Of a stretch of DNA of 64,000 nt, positions 42,394 through 51,849 are shown in pieces. The notes below the pieces were generated by a model. That model was not told the origin of the DNA. It saw nothing but the letters and a program-made list of their open reading frames with translations, and did not search any database. Source of the stretch: an uncultured Clostridia bacterium. Its GTDB lineage: Bacteria > Bacillota > Clostridia > Christensenellales > Aristaeellaceae. The position numbers were made by a program, and so were the translations under genes. Location of the stretch: assembly GCA_937894675.1 (NCBI GenBank), contig CALCQO010000012.1, positions 102,769 through 166,768 of the forward strand, read 5' to 3'. The number at the start of each line of letters is the position of its first letter. Within the stretch, counting starts at the first letter, position 1.

Positions 42394-43430
42394 CAGCCGT
42401 TCCCCACTTGGCGCAGGCCGGACAGCCGCGCGTACAAAAGGGGAGACAGGCGGAACAGGTCCAGCTTGTCGGGCAGGGCTTTCCTTGGCCGCTTGGCCAG
42501 CATCTGTTTGATTTGGCCCCCCAGGCCGGGGAAAAGGGCGTCAATTTCGCCGTCCAGGCGCTTGACAGCGGCGCCAGGACGCAGCATTTCCGCGTCCATC
42601 AAATGGCGCAGGCACATGGCGTAGGTGCCCGCGTAGCTGTGGGGGATGTCGAAATCATCCATGTGCCGGGCCAGGGTCTGAAAACCGGGGGATTGTTTGG
42701 ATAAAAACACGTCCCGCACCCGCTGAAGGGCGCCGATGGCGGAAAACTTTTTTACGCTGTAGGTGTTCATCACCGAGGCGGGATGCTGCAGATACATGCT
42801 TCGGATATGGGGGGAAAACAGCACCTCCCCGGCATGGGTCAGCCCTTTGTAGGCAAACTCCACATCCTCCCCGGCGGTACAGCCTTCGGTATAACGAATC
42901 TGGTAATCCGTCAGCAGGCTCTTGCGGTAGGCGGCGCTGCCCGTCCAGATGCGGGTGGTTTTGCCTAGAAGAATGGCCTCCAGCACAGCCAGCCCCGGCC
43001 TTTTCAGCGGGACGGGGTCTGTGTAGGGAAAGCGCTGGAGGGTTTCCCCTTCAATGCCCACCAAATCATAAGGCCAGTGGATGATATCCGCCTGGGTGCC
43101 GCGTATTTCCTCTAGCAGCCCGGCAACAAAGCCCTCCGCCACCCAATCATCCGCGTCCAGGAAGAAAACGAAGGCGCCTTCCGCCCTTTCCAGCCCCCAG
43201 TTTCTGGCGGAGCTGACGCCGCCGTTGGGCTTGGTGAGCAAAGCAACCCTGGCACCGGGGTTGCCGCTGATAATTTCTTCCACAACTTTGGCGGTATCAT
43301 CCTGGGAGCCGTCGTTGACCACCAGGATTTCCACGCCGGCATCCATTTGCGTAAGCAGGGAGGACAAAGTACGCCCGATGAAAGCCTCCGCGTTGTACGC
43401 GGGGATAATCACGCTCAGCGCGATGCTCAC
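42393..43430 (-). CDS. Family 2 glycosyltransferase
   Basis: 345 residues, first gene of the glycosyltransferase-rfbF-rfbG operon: LSVIIPAYNAEAFIGRTLSS, VVNDGSQDDTAKVVEE, NGGVSSARNWGLERAEGAF and FLDADDWVAEGF. The start codon is GTG with AAGGAGG about 10 nt upstream. The C-terminal 100 residues are helical. The operon has no initiating transferase or polymerase gene in view. Confidence 0.9.
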   Translation of the reverse strand: MSIALSVIIPAYNAEAFIGRTLSSLLTQMDAGVEILVVNDGSQDDTAKVVEEIISGNPGARVALLTKPNGGVSSARNWGLERAEGAFVFFLDADDWVAEGFVAGLLEEIRGTQADIIHWPYDLVGIEGETLQRFPYTDPVPLKRPGLAVLEAILLGKTTRIWTGSAAYRKSLLTDYQIRYTEGCTAGEDVEFAYKGLTHAGEVLFSPHIRSMYLQHPASVMNTYSVKKFSAIGALQRVRDVFLSKQSPGFQTLARHMDDFDIPHSYAGTYAMCLRHLMDAEMLRPGAAVKRLDGEIDALFPGLGGQIKQMLAKRPRKALPDKLDLFRLSPLLYARLSGLRQVGNG

Positions 43431-43559
43431 AGGCGGTTGTCCCTCCTTTATCTGCCGCGGGCTTTCAGCGCCGCTTGAATGCTTGATGGGCGCGTGCCCT
43501 CGCCGGCGCCCTTGACGCGCGGAATTCCGGTAAAAAACAGGTATTTCCAGTACAAAATC

Positions 43560-43588
43560 ATAGTATCATCCGTGCAAATGCTTGTCAA
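43560..43588 (-). promoter_or_regulatory. Promoter of the glycosyltransferase-rfbFG operon
   Basis: Minus strand TTGACA (43583-43588), 17-bp spacer, TACTAT (43560-43565), leaving a GC-rich leader of about 120 nt. Confidence 0.65.
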
Positions 43589-43712
43589 TCCAAGTTGCCT
43601 TTCCTGCCTGAAGCGCCCCTTGATTCCGCCTGATTCCGGTTGACCTCTGCTGATCGAAGGGCTATCATGCAGTTAACAAGCGCTTTTCGGGGTACATTGC
43701 CTGTGCAGCATC

Positions 43713-45149
43713 TTGGAAGGAGTGATTCGTATCCCCCATGTGGATTTGGCCGTTATCGGCAGCGGCGCCGGACTGATTGTCCTGGAGGCGGCATTGAAAA
43801 AGGGGCTCACATGCGCCCTGATTGAAAAGGACAAGTTTGGCGGCACCTGCCTGAACAGGGGGTGCATCCCCACCAAAATGCTGGTGTACCCGGCAGATCT
43901 GGTGCGGGAAGCCCAGCGGGGGGAACGCCTTGGTGTCTCCTTCCCCAAGCCGGACATCGATTGGGGCAGGATTTCCCAGCGCGTCTGGCAGCAGATAGAC
44001 GCCAACATTGAACTGCGCCAGGGCTACCTGAACACACCGAACCTGCTGGTGCTGGAGGGAACAGGCGCCTTTGTGGACAAGCACACCCTGCGGGTGGAAC
44101 TCAACCAGGGCGGCACCACCACTCTGACGGCGGATACCATTCTGGTGGCCGCCGGCGGCCGCAGCGTGCTTCCCCCCATCCAGGGTCTGCAGGAAGCCGA
44201 CTGCCTGACCTATGAGAACTTTTTCGGCGACCGCTACCCCAAGCAGGTTTACAGCAGCCTTGCCATCATCGGCGGCGGCGTCATCGGGGTGGAGTTTGCC
44301 CACATTTTTTCCTCCCTGGGCTCCAAAGTAACCGTCATCGGCCGGGCGCCCCAGCTGCTGCGCGGCGAGGAGGAGGAATCCGCCCGCCTGGTGCAAAGCC
44401 AGCTGAAGGAAAACGGCGTGTCCCTTTTGCTGGGGCACGAGGCGGTGCGCATTGAAAAGAGGGACGGCATCAAGCGCGTCATCAGCCGGTGCATGGAAAC
44501 GGGGGTGGAAACCGCAGTGGAAGCCCAGGAGGTGCTGATTGCCTCGGGCACCCGCCCCAACAGCGACCTGGTGCAGGCCGAAAACGCGGGCATCGCCCTG
44601 GACAGCCATGGCGGCATTCTGCTGAACGAATACCTGCAGACCAATGTGCCCCACATCTACGCCCTGGGGGATATCACCGGCAAAATGCTCTTCCGCCACA
44701 AGGCCAACTATGAAGCTCAGCTGCTGGCGGACAACCTGTACCTGGATAAGCCCCTTCGCAAGGCGGACTATACCGCCGTGCCCATGGCGGCCTTCACCGC
44801 CCCCCAATTGGCCAGCGTGGGGCTGACGGAAAAACAGGCCCAGGAGCAGGGCATCCCATACCAGGTGCTGCGCAATAGCTACGGCAGCATCGCCGCCGGC
44901 TTCTCCATGGGCTACAGCGCCAAGGAGCAGGACGCCGGCTTTATCAAGGTGCTGGTGGGAGAAAACGACAAGCTGCTGGGGGTGCATGTGGCGGGCTACC
45001 AAGCCGCTGCCCTCATCCAGCCCTATGTGTACCTGATGAACGCCTACTCCGGCGCCCGGTACGGCAGCGCCATCCGCCTGATTCAGCAGTCCATGACCAT
45101 CCACCCCTCCCTGTCGGAGCTGACCGCCTGGGCGTTTGAGAATTACTGA
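43713..45149 (+). CDS. Dihydrolipoamide dehydrogenase-like flavoprotein disulfide reductase
   Basis: About 478 residues: FAD motif VDLAVIGSGAGLIVLEAAL, redox-active disulfide GGTCLNRGCIPTKM (Cys pair four residues apart), NAD motif LAIIGGGVIGVEFA, ALGDITGK, and the C-terminal HPSLSE with the catalytic His-Glu. No 2-oxoacid dehydrogenase subunits are adjacent, so the partner is open (mercuric- or mycothione-reductase-like roles are possible). The start is uncertain: the clear binding site GAAGGAG (43716-43722) has no in-frame ATG after it, so I give the upstream TTG. Confidence 0.87.
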   Translation: MEGVIRIPHVDLAVIGSGAGLIVLEAALKKGLTCALIEKDKFGGTCLNRGCIPTKMLVYPADLVREAQRGERLGVSFPKPDIDWGRISQRVWQQIDANIELRQGYLNTPNLLVLEGTGAFVDKHTLRVELNQGGTTTLTADTILVAAGGRSVLPPIQGLQEADCLTYENFFGDRYPKQVYSSLAIIGGGVIGVEFAHIFSSLGSKVTVIGRAPQLLRGEEEESARLVQSQLKENGVSLLLGHEAVRIEKRDGIKRVISRCMETGVETAVEAQEVLIASGTRPNSDLVQAENAGIALDSHGGILLNEYLQTNVPHIYALGDITGKMLFRHKANYEAQLLADNLYLDKPLRKADYTAVPMAAFTAPQLASVGLTEKQAQEQGIPYQVLRNSYGSIAAGFSMGYSAKEQDAGFIKVLVGENDKLLGVHVAGYQAAALIQPYVYLMNAYSGARYGSAIRLIQQSMTIHPSLSELTAWAFENY

Positions 45150-45190
45150 GCAAGCATTGAGGAAATAAGAACGCCCCTGAATATACATTG

Positions 45191-45236
45191 AACAGCACCC
45201 CCAAGTTGGATGAAAACCAACCGAGGGGGTGCTGTT
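45191..45236. terminator. Bidirectional terminator
   Basis: AACAGCACCCCC pairs with GGGGGTGCTGTT, with an inner GTTGG/CCAAC stem, between the converging reductase and surface-protein genes. Confidence 0.8.
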
Positions 45237-45274
45237 TCGTATGCGTGGGCGTCTATTGTATGGTTTTATCCGGC

Positions 45275-48200
45275 TTATCCGCGCTTTTCCCAGTGCCGGC
45301 GGACCAGGGCGGCGGCGCCCAGCGCCAGGCTGGCCAGCAGGAGGCTCAGGACGATGCCCGGGGTTGGGTCGCCTGTATTGGGCAGTTCCATGCTGTTGAC
45401 AAATTCCATTCTCCCGGTATAGGGTTTGCCGTTTTGCTCGATGTCCGCCTGGGCCTGCAGCCGGCCGTTGACCGCTGTGGTGGTGATATACACGGTGTAC
45501 ACCGTCTCATCATACTGGACGCCCGGCTGCGCGTCCAGCCGCTCCTGGATGGTGTATCGGAACCTGCTGACAGCCCGGCTGAAGGTGCGCTCCGGGAAGG
45601 TGACCAGGCCGTTTTCGTCGTTGCTTGCCTCCGCCAGCACCTTGCCGGTGGCGTCTTTGAGCAGGAAGGTGAACTGCCCGGGTGCCAGGCGGCCGTTTCT
45701 GAGGGTCTTTTGCGCCTGCAGGGGCACCCGGATTGCGGGGTAGGCAGGGGTGGGGGTAGGGGGCGGCGGGCCCTCGTAGTGGTTGACAAAGGCTGGCGCG
45801 TCCGCGCTCTGGTCCTCCAGCAGCCAGGATAAGCTGGAGGTCAGCAAACCGGTATCCGTGTCCCGGGTGACGGTCACCTGGGCGATGTACACCCGCTCAT
45901 CCAACTGGAAATGATCCGGGGCGGGCACCGGGATGTCTTCCCGTACTTCAAATCGGTACTCCCCTGGCTGGGTAAAGCGCAGCGCCGGGAAAACGATGCT
46001 GCCGTCCGCCTGGTTGCCCACCCGGTGGCTGGGCTGCTCGATACCATCCAAGGGGCGAAGAAGGAAGAAGAACTCGTCCGCCTTAAGGGGTTCATCCGCC
46101 CTGCCCTCCAGGCTTTTCTGCCCGCGCAGGGCCAGCAGGACGCTGGTGCTTTGGTGGTAGGTGGGCTCGCTGTCCAGGGGATACTCCTGCTGGAACACCT
46201 GGGTGATGGAGGCGGTGTTTTCGTACACAACTTCCTCCTGGCCAACGGGCAGGTTCTGCACCTTAGTGGTCACAAAAAAGGTGAACACCTGATTGGCCGC
46301 CATATGGGGGATGCTGAAAACCAGCTCTTGTCCCTGGGCAGCCAGCCGCGCCAGACCCACATGCTCGGCCAGGGGCTTGCGGGTGGCCGGGTCCCCGTCA
46401 ATCATCATCTCCACCGGAAACTGGATCTGCAATCCTTCGGGGATGCTGTCCTCCAGGCGGATATCCGTAATGGCTTGCACGGTGTTGGTGTTTTTCACGT
46501 CCAGCCGGTACACGATGGTATCGTCCACCAGCACCACGGCGGGGGCTTCCGGCGTGCCGCTGGGGGGATCGCTGCTCTTGTCCAGTTCCACCGTGTGGCG
46601 CAGCTGCACCCGCACGGTGTTGCCCTGCTCGATGACCGGCACAGGCGCGTCGCCCCCGGTAGCCACCAGGGCGCCGGCGTACAGGCTGTTGTTGTAGGCG
46701 TAGATGACCGGGTCCAGATAGGGCACGGGGTTGGCCGGAGCCCGCATGTGCAGGTAGACGGACAAAGCTTCCAGGGGGCCCAGGATGTAGGGGTTGCCGT
46801 TGCGGTCCAGGCTCATGTCCACCGCCAGGGTCCGGGCCTTAGCCAGGTCGGCCGCCTCCCCGCCCCAACGGGTCCACAGGCTGGTGTCGGCCAGGTTGTC
46901 ATGGCCCTCGATTACACGGGGCTTTAGAACCTGGGTGGAGTAGTAGATCCTGGGGTCGATGCCTCTTAGGTAGGGCTGGCGGGTGTCAACGCCCACCAGG
47001 GTGCCCTGCCAGTGCGCAAGGGTGGGCTGGGCAAGTTCCAGGGTGTCAAAGAACACCAGATCCTGGGTCTTGGCGGTTTCATAATTCAGCAGGCGCAGGC
47101 GGTAGGTATAGCTGCCCCCCGCGGCTGCCTGGCTGAGGGTGCCGTACTCCGCTTCCTCTTCCCCCTTGACCATCTTGCTGTGGCCCAGCGCGGTGTTCAT
47201 GTAGCGGGTCAGCAGGTAGTTGGCGGAGGCATACAGGAAGTTGTCCTGGCTGGGGTCCGTGCCCCCGCCGTCCAGATCGCTCATATGGGGGTGGGTGCTG
47301 GGGTCGTGAGACCAGGGGCTGATGTCCGGCTTGCCCTGCACCATGCTCTGGCTGCCGTCCCGGTTTTGAAGCAGGCGGTACGCCGCGTGGTTGGTAAGCC
47401 GGCCGCCCCACTCGCTGACGCTGAAGAAGGGATAGGTCATGTTGTAGAGCAGGTTGGCCCCGGTGTACAGGTACTGGTACATGGTGCCCATGACGGGCAC
47501 ATAGTAGTTTTCAGCCCATGCGGCCGGCATCCTGGCATGCACTTTCAGCATAACCCGGCCGGAGCCCTGATAGTCCGGGATGCGTTCCAGGGACAGGATT
47601 TCCATATCCCGGGCGGTCAGGTAGCCGCCGCCGGTGCGCACCTCGTTCTGGGTAACCCGCACGCTGCCGGTGTCCACATCGGCGCCCAGGGGCAGCAGGT
47701 CGTGGAAAACAAACTCCCGGTGGTCGGGCAGGGCAAGCTGCTTCAGCTCCGCCAGGGTGGCAGTGCCCAGGGGGGTCCGCTCATAGGCCTGCACCAACAC
47801 GGGGAAGGTGTACACGTCGTTGGCCTGGGATGGGGCCATGATCATTTTTTCCATGGTGGAGTACACCTGGAAGCCCGCCAGTTTGAAGTAGTCGTTATCC
47901 TCTCGGGTCATGTACAGGGTGCCGTCGGCTTCGTGCATTTCCATCAGCACTTCGTTGTAGACAAACTGCTCCTGGATGTCCCCGGCGATGGAGGCCAGCA
48001 CCGTGGGCGAAGCGTACAGCCCCACCTGCATGGTGGCCGCAATGTTGATCTGGCTGGAGATGTTGTTTGGGTCGCTGGTGATTTTGTAGCCCTTAGCGCC
48101 TTTGGGTAAAACGATGCCATGGGTCCAGTCGGAGGAATAGGTGGCGGTGCTGCCATCGGGCTTGGTGTGGGTGTAGGTGGAGCGGGCTGAGGTTTTGGCG

Positions 48201-49900
48201 GTGAGCTTGATGGAGCCGTAGTTCACCCAGGCACCCGCGGCGTTCTGGTAGGACAGCAGCAGCGCGGTATGGTTTTCGATGGGCTTGAGCTGCTCCCGCA
48301 TGCCGTACAGCACGCTGGGCACCAGCTCATAATCCGTATGGGTGATGTTGATGGAGTAGATGTCGTAATCCTCGGGCTTCATTTGGTTTTCCGGATCCAT
48401 GGTAATCAGGTAGAGCTGGTTATCCGTCAGGGTGGTGGTCCAGGGGCGCTTCATATACTGCCCTTCAGAATAGGTCAGCCCGGGGGCTCTTGCGGTGGAG
48501 GAAATTTTGAAGGGGTAGGCGTCCCTGGGCGAAAAATTATAACTGGAATTGAAAAGCAGAATGGGGCTAGTGTCCCCCGGCTCCTTGTTGTTCATCAGGT
48601 TCATGAAGCCCCAATGGGTGCCTTTGCCGGTTTTGCTTACATTGCTGTAGCCAACCGGCGGGTCATACTCGGCTATTTTGAACAGCAGTTTGGCGGTCTT
48701 TTCCAGGTAGGAAGAAGCGTCCTCATAGCCGTCCAGGGTTACTTTGAATGTGTTTTCCAGTTCGTAGCCTGTGTAGCCCTCAAAGGCCTGCAGCAAATCC
48801 TTGTGGTAGCGGAAGTAGAAATATCCCGATTGGGTTTTGGTGTTGCTGGTGGGGGTGATGATGTTCTGCGCCGGCTGGGTCAGCATGTACTCATCATAGC
48901 TGGCCTGGAAGGTTTTGCCGTAGGTCTGGCCGTTGGACTGCACAGCGGCAATTTCCTTATAGCCAATCATCTCGTACATGTTTGGGTCGGCCGGCAGGGT
49001 GTGCACATCGTCCACATAGATCCAGTAGGGCTGGGTATTGTACTGGGACGGGAGGTAGGAAACATGCCAGCGGACATAGAAATAATCGTCCACATTGGCA
49101 AACTCCGGCCGCGGCTCGCCCAGCTCTGCCGGCCAGCCCTCCAGCATGGTGCCGGATTTGGCCGCGCTCTCCAGGGTGGCGGTGGTGTCGTGGCGCAGGT
49201 ACAGCTCGCTTTCTTTGCGGAAAACAATGGGGTTGTCCGGGTCCAGAGGGTTTTCCCGGGTGACGGTGAACGTGGCCTGCAGGGTTTTTTCATAGCCGTC
49301 CGCGGGATTATCATCGGCGACACCGTCGGGCACCAGGGAGGAATAGGGCAGCCGCCAGCCAAAGTCCATGCCGGCGTTGCCGGCATACTCCGGGGTCTTA
49401 TAGTTGCTGATAACCACTTGGTCGTTCCAGGGGTCCGCGTCCCCATGGTCATCAATGGTGTACCAGAAGGGGGACTCGTTGGAGGTATTGGGCTGCCTGG
49501 GCACCCCGGTTACCAAACTGTCCACCGGCTGGCCGTCCCGGCCGGCAAAGACATGCAGGGGAATGCGCACCTCGATGGCGCCCGGGGGCAGGGGCGGTTC
49601 GTTCTCGCTGCCGTAGGAAACATTGATGACCGCCACAAACTCCCGGGCCAGGTTCATCTTGGGCTTGGCGATCAGGCTGGTGTTGCCATCGCCCAGGGTG
49701 ATGATGCCGTAGTTGCTGCTGGTGTTGGCGTTGGTAGCCTTCCACAAAAAGGTATGGGCCGAATCCTGATCCTGGGAGGTGGCGCCGGCAGGCAGCCACA
49801 GCAGCAGGCACAAGAGCAAGCTCAGCAGCACGAAAACCAGCGCGCCGCGCCTGGGCTGCCGGCCCCCGATGTTCCTGTTTATATGATTTTGTTGCATCAT
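45275..49900 (-). CDS. Large LPNTG-anchored surface protein with isopeptide domains
   Basis: 1541 residues. The signal peptide is long (hydrophobic core about residues 18-36, ending AGA). A large region without motifs I know (about 40-1120) follows, then a DUF11-like module (about 1130-1230, VLVDDTIVYRLDVKNTN), two pilin isopeptide-linkage domains of the Spy0128/FctA type (about 1255-1370 and 1395-1505), LPNTG at 1506, a hydrophobic segment and HWEKRG. This is a complete sortase substrate, perhaps a pilus adhesin or major shaft protein. GGAGG lies 7 nt before the ATG at 49900. Confidence 0.88.
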   Translation of the reverse strand: MMQQNHINRNIGGRQPRRGALVFVLLSLLLCLLLWLPAGATSQDQDSAHTFLWKATNANTSSNYGIITLGDGNTSLIAKPKMNLAREFVAVINVSYGSENEPPLPPGAIEVRIPLHVFAGRDGQPVDSLVTGVPRQPNTSNESPFWYTIDDHGDADPWNDQVVISNYKTPEYAGNAGMDFGWRLPYSSLVPDGVADDNPADGYEKTLQATFTVTRENPLDPDNPIVFRKESELYLRHDTTATLESAAKSGTMLEGWPAELGEPRPEFANVDDYFYVRWHVSYLPSQYNTQPYWIYVDDVHTLPADPNMYEMIGYKEIAAVQSNGQTYGKTFQASYDEYMLTQPAQNIITPTSNTKTQSGYFYFRYHKDLLQAFEGYTGYELENTFKVTLDGYEDASSYLEKTAKLLFKIAEYDPPVGYSNVSKTGKGTHWGFMNLMNNKEPGDTSPILLFNSSYNFSPRDAYPFKISSTARAPGLTYSEGQYMKRPWTTTLTDNQLYLITMDPENQMKPEDYDIYSINITHTDYELVPSVLYGMREQLKPIENHTALLLSYQNAAGAWVNYGSIKLTAKTSARSTYTHTKPDGSTATYSSDWTHGIVLPKGAKGYKITSDPNNISSQINIAATMQVGLYASPTVLASIAGDIQEQFVYNEVLMEMHEADGTLYMTREDNDYFKLAGFQVYSTMEKMIMAPSQANDVYTFPVLVQAYERTPLGTATLAELKQLALPDHREFVFHDLLPLGADVDTGSVRVTQNEVRTGGGYLTARDMEILSLERIPDYQGSGRVMLKVHARMPAAWAENYYVPVMGTMYQYLYTGANLLYNMTYPFFSVSEWGGRLTNHAAYRLLQNRDGSQSMVQGKPDISPWSHDPSTHPHMSDLDGGGTDPSQDNFLYASANYLLTRYMNTALGHSKMVKGEEEAEYGTLSQAAAGGSYTYRLRLLNYETAKTQDLVFFDTLELAQPTLAHWQGTLVGVDTRQPYLRGIDPRIYYSTQVLKPRVIEGHDNLADTSLWTRWGGEAADLAKARTLAVDMSLDRNGNPYILGPLEALSVYLHMRAPANPVPYLDPVIYAYNNSLYAGALVATGGDAPVPVIEQGNTVRVQLRHTVELDKSSDPPSGTPEAPAVVLVDDTIVYRLDVKNTNTVQAITDIRLEDSIPEGLQIQFPVEMMIDGDPATRKPLAEHVGLARLAAQGQELVFSIPHMAANQVFTFFVTTKVQNLPVGQEEVVYENTASITQVFQQEYPLDSEPTYHQSTSVLLALRGQKSLEGRADEPLKADEFFFLLRPLDGIEQPSHRVGNQADGSIVFPALRFTQPGEYRFEVREDIPVPAPDHFQLDERVYIAQVTVTRDTDTGLLTSSLSWLLEDQSADAPAFVNHYEGPPPPTPTPAYPAIRVPLQAQKTLRNGRLAPGQFTFLLKDATGKVLAEASNDENGLVTFPERTFSRAVSRFRYTIQERLDAQPGVQYDETVYTVYITTTAVNGRLQAQADIEQNGKPYTGRMEFVNSMELPNTGDPTPGIVLSLLLASLALGAAALVRRHWEKRG

Positions 49901-50061
49901 CTTTGTCCTCCGGTTTCCTGGCCGTTGGGTGCGTTTCATCGCCTTTACCCTCATGGGCAGGTGGATTGCCGCTTCTTGGGTGCCTCCAGGCAGTTGACGA
50001 CCGGTACAAATTAAGCAATTCCCTGCCGGGCAGCCCCGGCAGAATAGACGTATTACCAATA

Positions 50062-50089
50062 ATTGTATAGTTTTTTCGTCATTGGTCAA
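50062..50089 (-). promoter_or_regulatory. Promoter and long leader of the large surface protein
   Basis: Minus strand TTGACC (50084-50089), 16-bp spacer, TACAAT (50062-50067). The transcribed leader of about 155 nt contains small stems such as GGGT...ACCC with an inner GCG/CGC. I do not recognise a known riboswitch in it. Confidence 0.6.
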
Positions 50090-50152
50090 ATTGCCGCTTT
50101 GACATGACCGCCTGGGCGCTTGAAAATGATGAAACGAAGGTTGGCTGATAAA

Positions 50153-50189
50153 GCGCGCCTCCGGCGGTGCAGAACCGCCGGAGGCGCGC
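50153..50189. terminator. Strong hairpin after the ClbS-like gene
   Basis: A perfect 16-bp stem GCGCGCCTCCGGCGGT/ACCGCCGGAGGCGCGC with a 5-nt loop. The T-content is modest on both sides. Confidence 0.8.
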
Positions 50190-50206
50190 GTTTGCAGTTT
50201 TTCGTT

Positions 50207-50749
50207 TTATCCTTGGGAACAGTTTTTTCTATGGGCTTTCAACTTGCTCATGGCCCAGTCGTAATGACTTGCGGTGGCGCTTACGAAATAGGAGCCCAGG
50301 GTACTGCCGCCAACCCATGAGAAAATATCCTTTGTGAATAACTCTTTATCTGAAAATGTTTCAGCAAGCTTCATCACCTCATGATGGGAATGCTGATACA
50401 TCTGCCGGGCTTTCTCCAGCGTTGTCTGTTGATGCATCTCCCAGAATCCGACATTCATATCGCCATAGGTCTTCCAGTTGTAAGGCGGCGGGAGAAAGGG
50501 CTTTGCCTCCCCTTTTTGACTTGCGGCAACCCAGTTGAGAACAAGTTGATGCCACTCGTACAGATGGATAAGGATGTCCCGCACATTCTTATCCCTTTTC
50601 CAATGGGCTTCTGTTTTCTTTTCGTCACTGGAAAAGTCAAAAGGTGTTTGGTGTTCCGACTCTGTCATGCCTGCGATCATGTCCTGTAGTTTTTGAAAGT
50701 TTGTTTCAGAAGCGCTAAGCAAGTCCGCTTTTGATGTCGCTCTTCCCAT
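50207..50749 (-). CDS. ClbS/DfsB-family four-helix protein (DUF1706)
   Basis: 180 residues, DinB-like helical bundle. The family pattern is clear: RATSKADLLSASETNFQKLQ, VRDILIHLYEWHQLVLNW, PFLPPPYNWKTYGDMN, and SWVGGSTLGSYFVSATASHY. In ClbS itself this fold hydrolyses the cyclopropane of colibactin for self-protection; DfsB and IrcB are uncharacterised relatives. No genotoxin pathway is nearby, so only the fold and family are supported. AGGAGG precedes the ATG. Confidence 0.88.
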   Translation of the reverse strand: MGRATSKADLLSASETNFQKLQDMIAGMTESEHQTPFDFSSDEKKTEAHWKRDKNVRDILIHLYEWHQLVLNWVAASQKGEAKPFLPPPYNWKTYGDMNVGFWEMHQQTTLEKARQMYQHSHHEVMKLAETFSDKELFTKDIFSWVGGSTLGSYFVSATASHYDWAMSKLKAHRKNCSQG

Positions 50750-50847
50750 TATGTCCTCCTTTTTTCCTACGTGCGGTAATGCCGGGCTTATTGACTGTTT
50801 CCACTATCTTCATGGTAACAAAGATTTGTGGACAACAGTGTGTCATA

Positions 50848-51744
50848 TTAAGAATAAGTGTTTAACATTTTTTCCAAACGCTCTTTTATCAGATGCCGTA
50901 TTCTGTCTGGCTCGATAACCTTCGCATGAACTCCAAAGGACAGAATATAACCGTATACCCATTCGTCCTCAATGAAATCCATGGTGACAAGATAGCTACC
51001 GTCCCCGGTTTCCCAGATATTCTCTTCCGGAAACTCATCTAAAACCCTGTGCTTAGCTTCTGGTGCTACGCACATTGTTATGGCAGTAGTTGGAAAGGCA
51101 GTCTTCCCTTCTCCGGGCATGGAGAAATCGACATCCCTCGGAACAAATCCTTGTTCCAGCACCTTAGCGTGACGCATCCTGGTTATGCGAAACACCCGAG
51201 GAGCGTTCTTCACAAGGCAAAAGGCTTTTACATACCAGGAGCGGTCTTTAAACCACAGCTTATAAGGCTCAACCGTTCTATGACTGTTCTGACCATCGGT
51301 GGAGGTATACGCAAAGGTCAACAGTTTTCTTGACAGAATCGCCTGCCGGGCAGCTTCCAGGGGCGCTTGTATTCTACCGCCCCAATCTTGATAATCAACT
51401 TCAATATATCCTGTGTTCCTCTGCCCGAAAAAGGAAGACAATTTGGATAATGTCGCCTCCACGGCGTTTGCGTCCAGCCCATGTAAGCCCTGCAGGGCGG
51501 ACAGAATATCTCTTTTTTCGTCTTCTGTGAGAATGGTTTTGTTCAACACATAGTCAGGCATAAGAGAAATGCCGCCATTTTTCCCCTTACTCATATAAAT
51601 GGGAATACCGCCGGAGGATAGCTCCTCCACATCCCGATAGATGGTTCTGGCGGACACATGAAAGTGGCCAGCCAGCTCTTTCGCTGTCATTCTGTCCTTA
51701 TTCAGCAACAGATACACAATTTCAAATCGTCGGTGGATGCTCAT
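50848..51744 (-). CDS. WYL-domain transcriptional regulator (YafY-like)
   Basis: 298 residues: N-terminal DeoR-type helix-turn-helix (MTAKELAGHFHVSARTIYRD, about 18-37), a WYL domain (about 135-215, SHRTVEPYKLWFKDRSWYVK) and a C-terminal WCX extension (about 225-298). The start at MSIHRRFEIVYLLL matches the usual N-terminus; a longer frame begins 21 bp earlier. It lies upstream of the ClbS-like gene on the same strand and could control it. The ligand is unknown. Confidence 0.9.
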   Translation of the reverse strand: MSIHRRFEIVYLLLNKDRMTAKELAGHFHVSARTIYRDVEELSSGGIPIYMSKGKNGGISLMPDYVLNKTILTEDEKRDILSALQGLHGLDANAVEATLSKLSSFFGQRNTGYIEVDYQDWGGRIQAPLEAARQAILSRKLLTFAYTSTDGQNSHRTVEPYKLWFKDRSWYVKAFCLVKNAPRVFRITRMRHAKVLEQGFVPRDVDFSMPGEGKTAFPTTAITMCVAPEAKHRVLDEFPEENIWETGDGSYLVTMDFIEDEWVYGYILSFGVHAKVIEPDRIRHLIKERLEKMLNTYS

Positions 51745-51849
51745 TTTCTTCCCCCGCACCTTCATTCTCCCTTTATTTTATAGAGAAAAGCGCAGCCAGG
51801 CAAGGGGCTGCGCTGAATCGTCAACAACCAATTTCTAGCGGAATCGAAG

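Noticed and set aside
49905..50060. Possible cyclic-di-GMP or other riboswitch in the large surface-protein leader
   Set aside because: Short stems and GAAA-like stretches are present but the conserved core of GEMM, ydaO or other classes I know is not.
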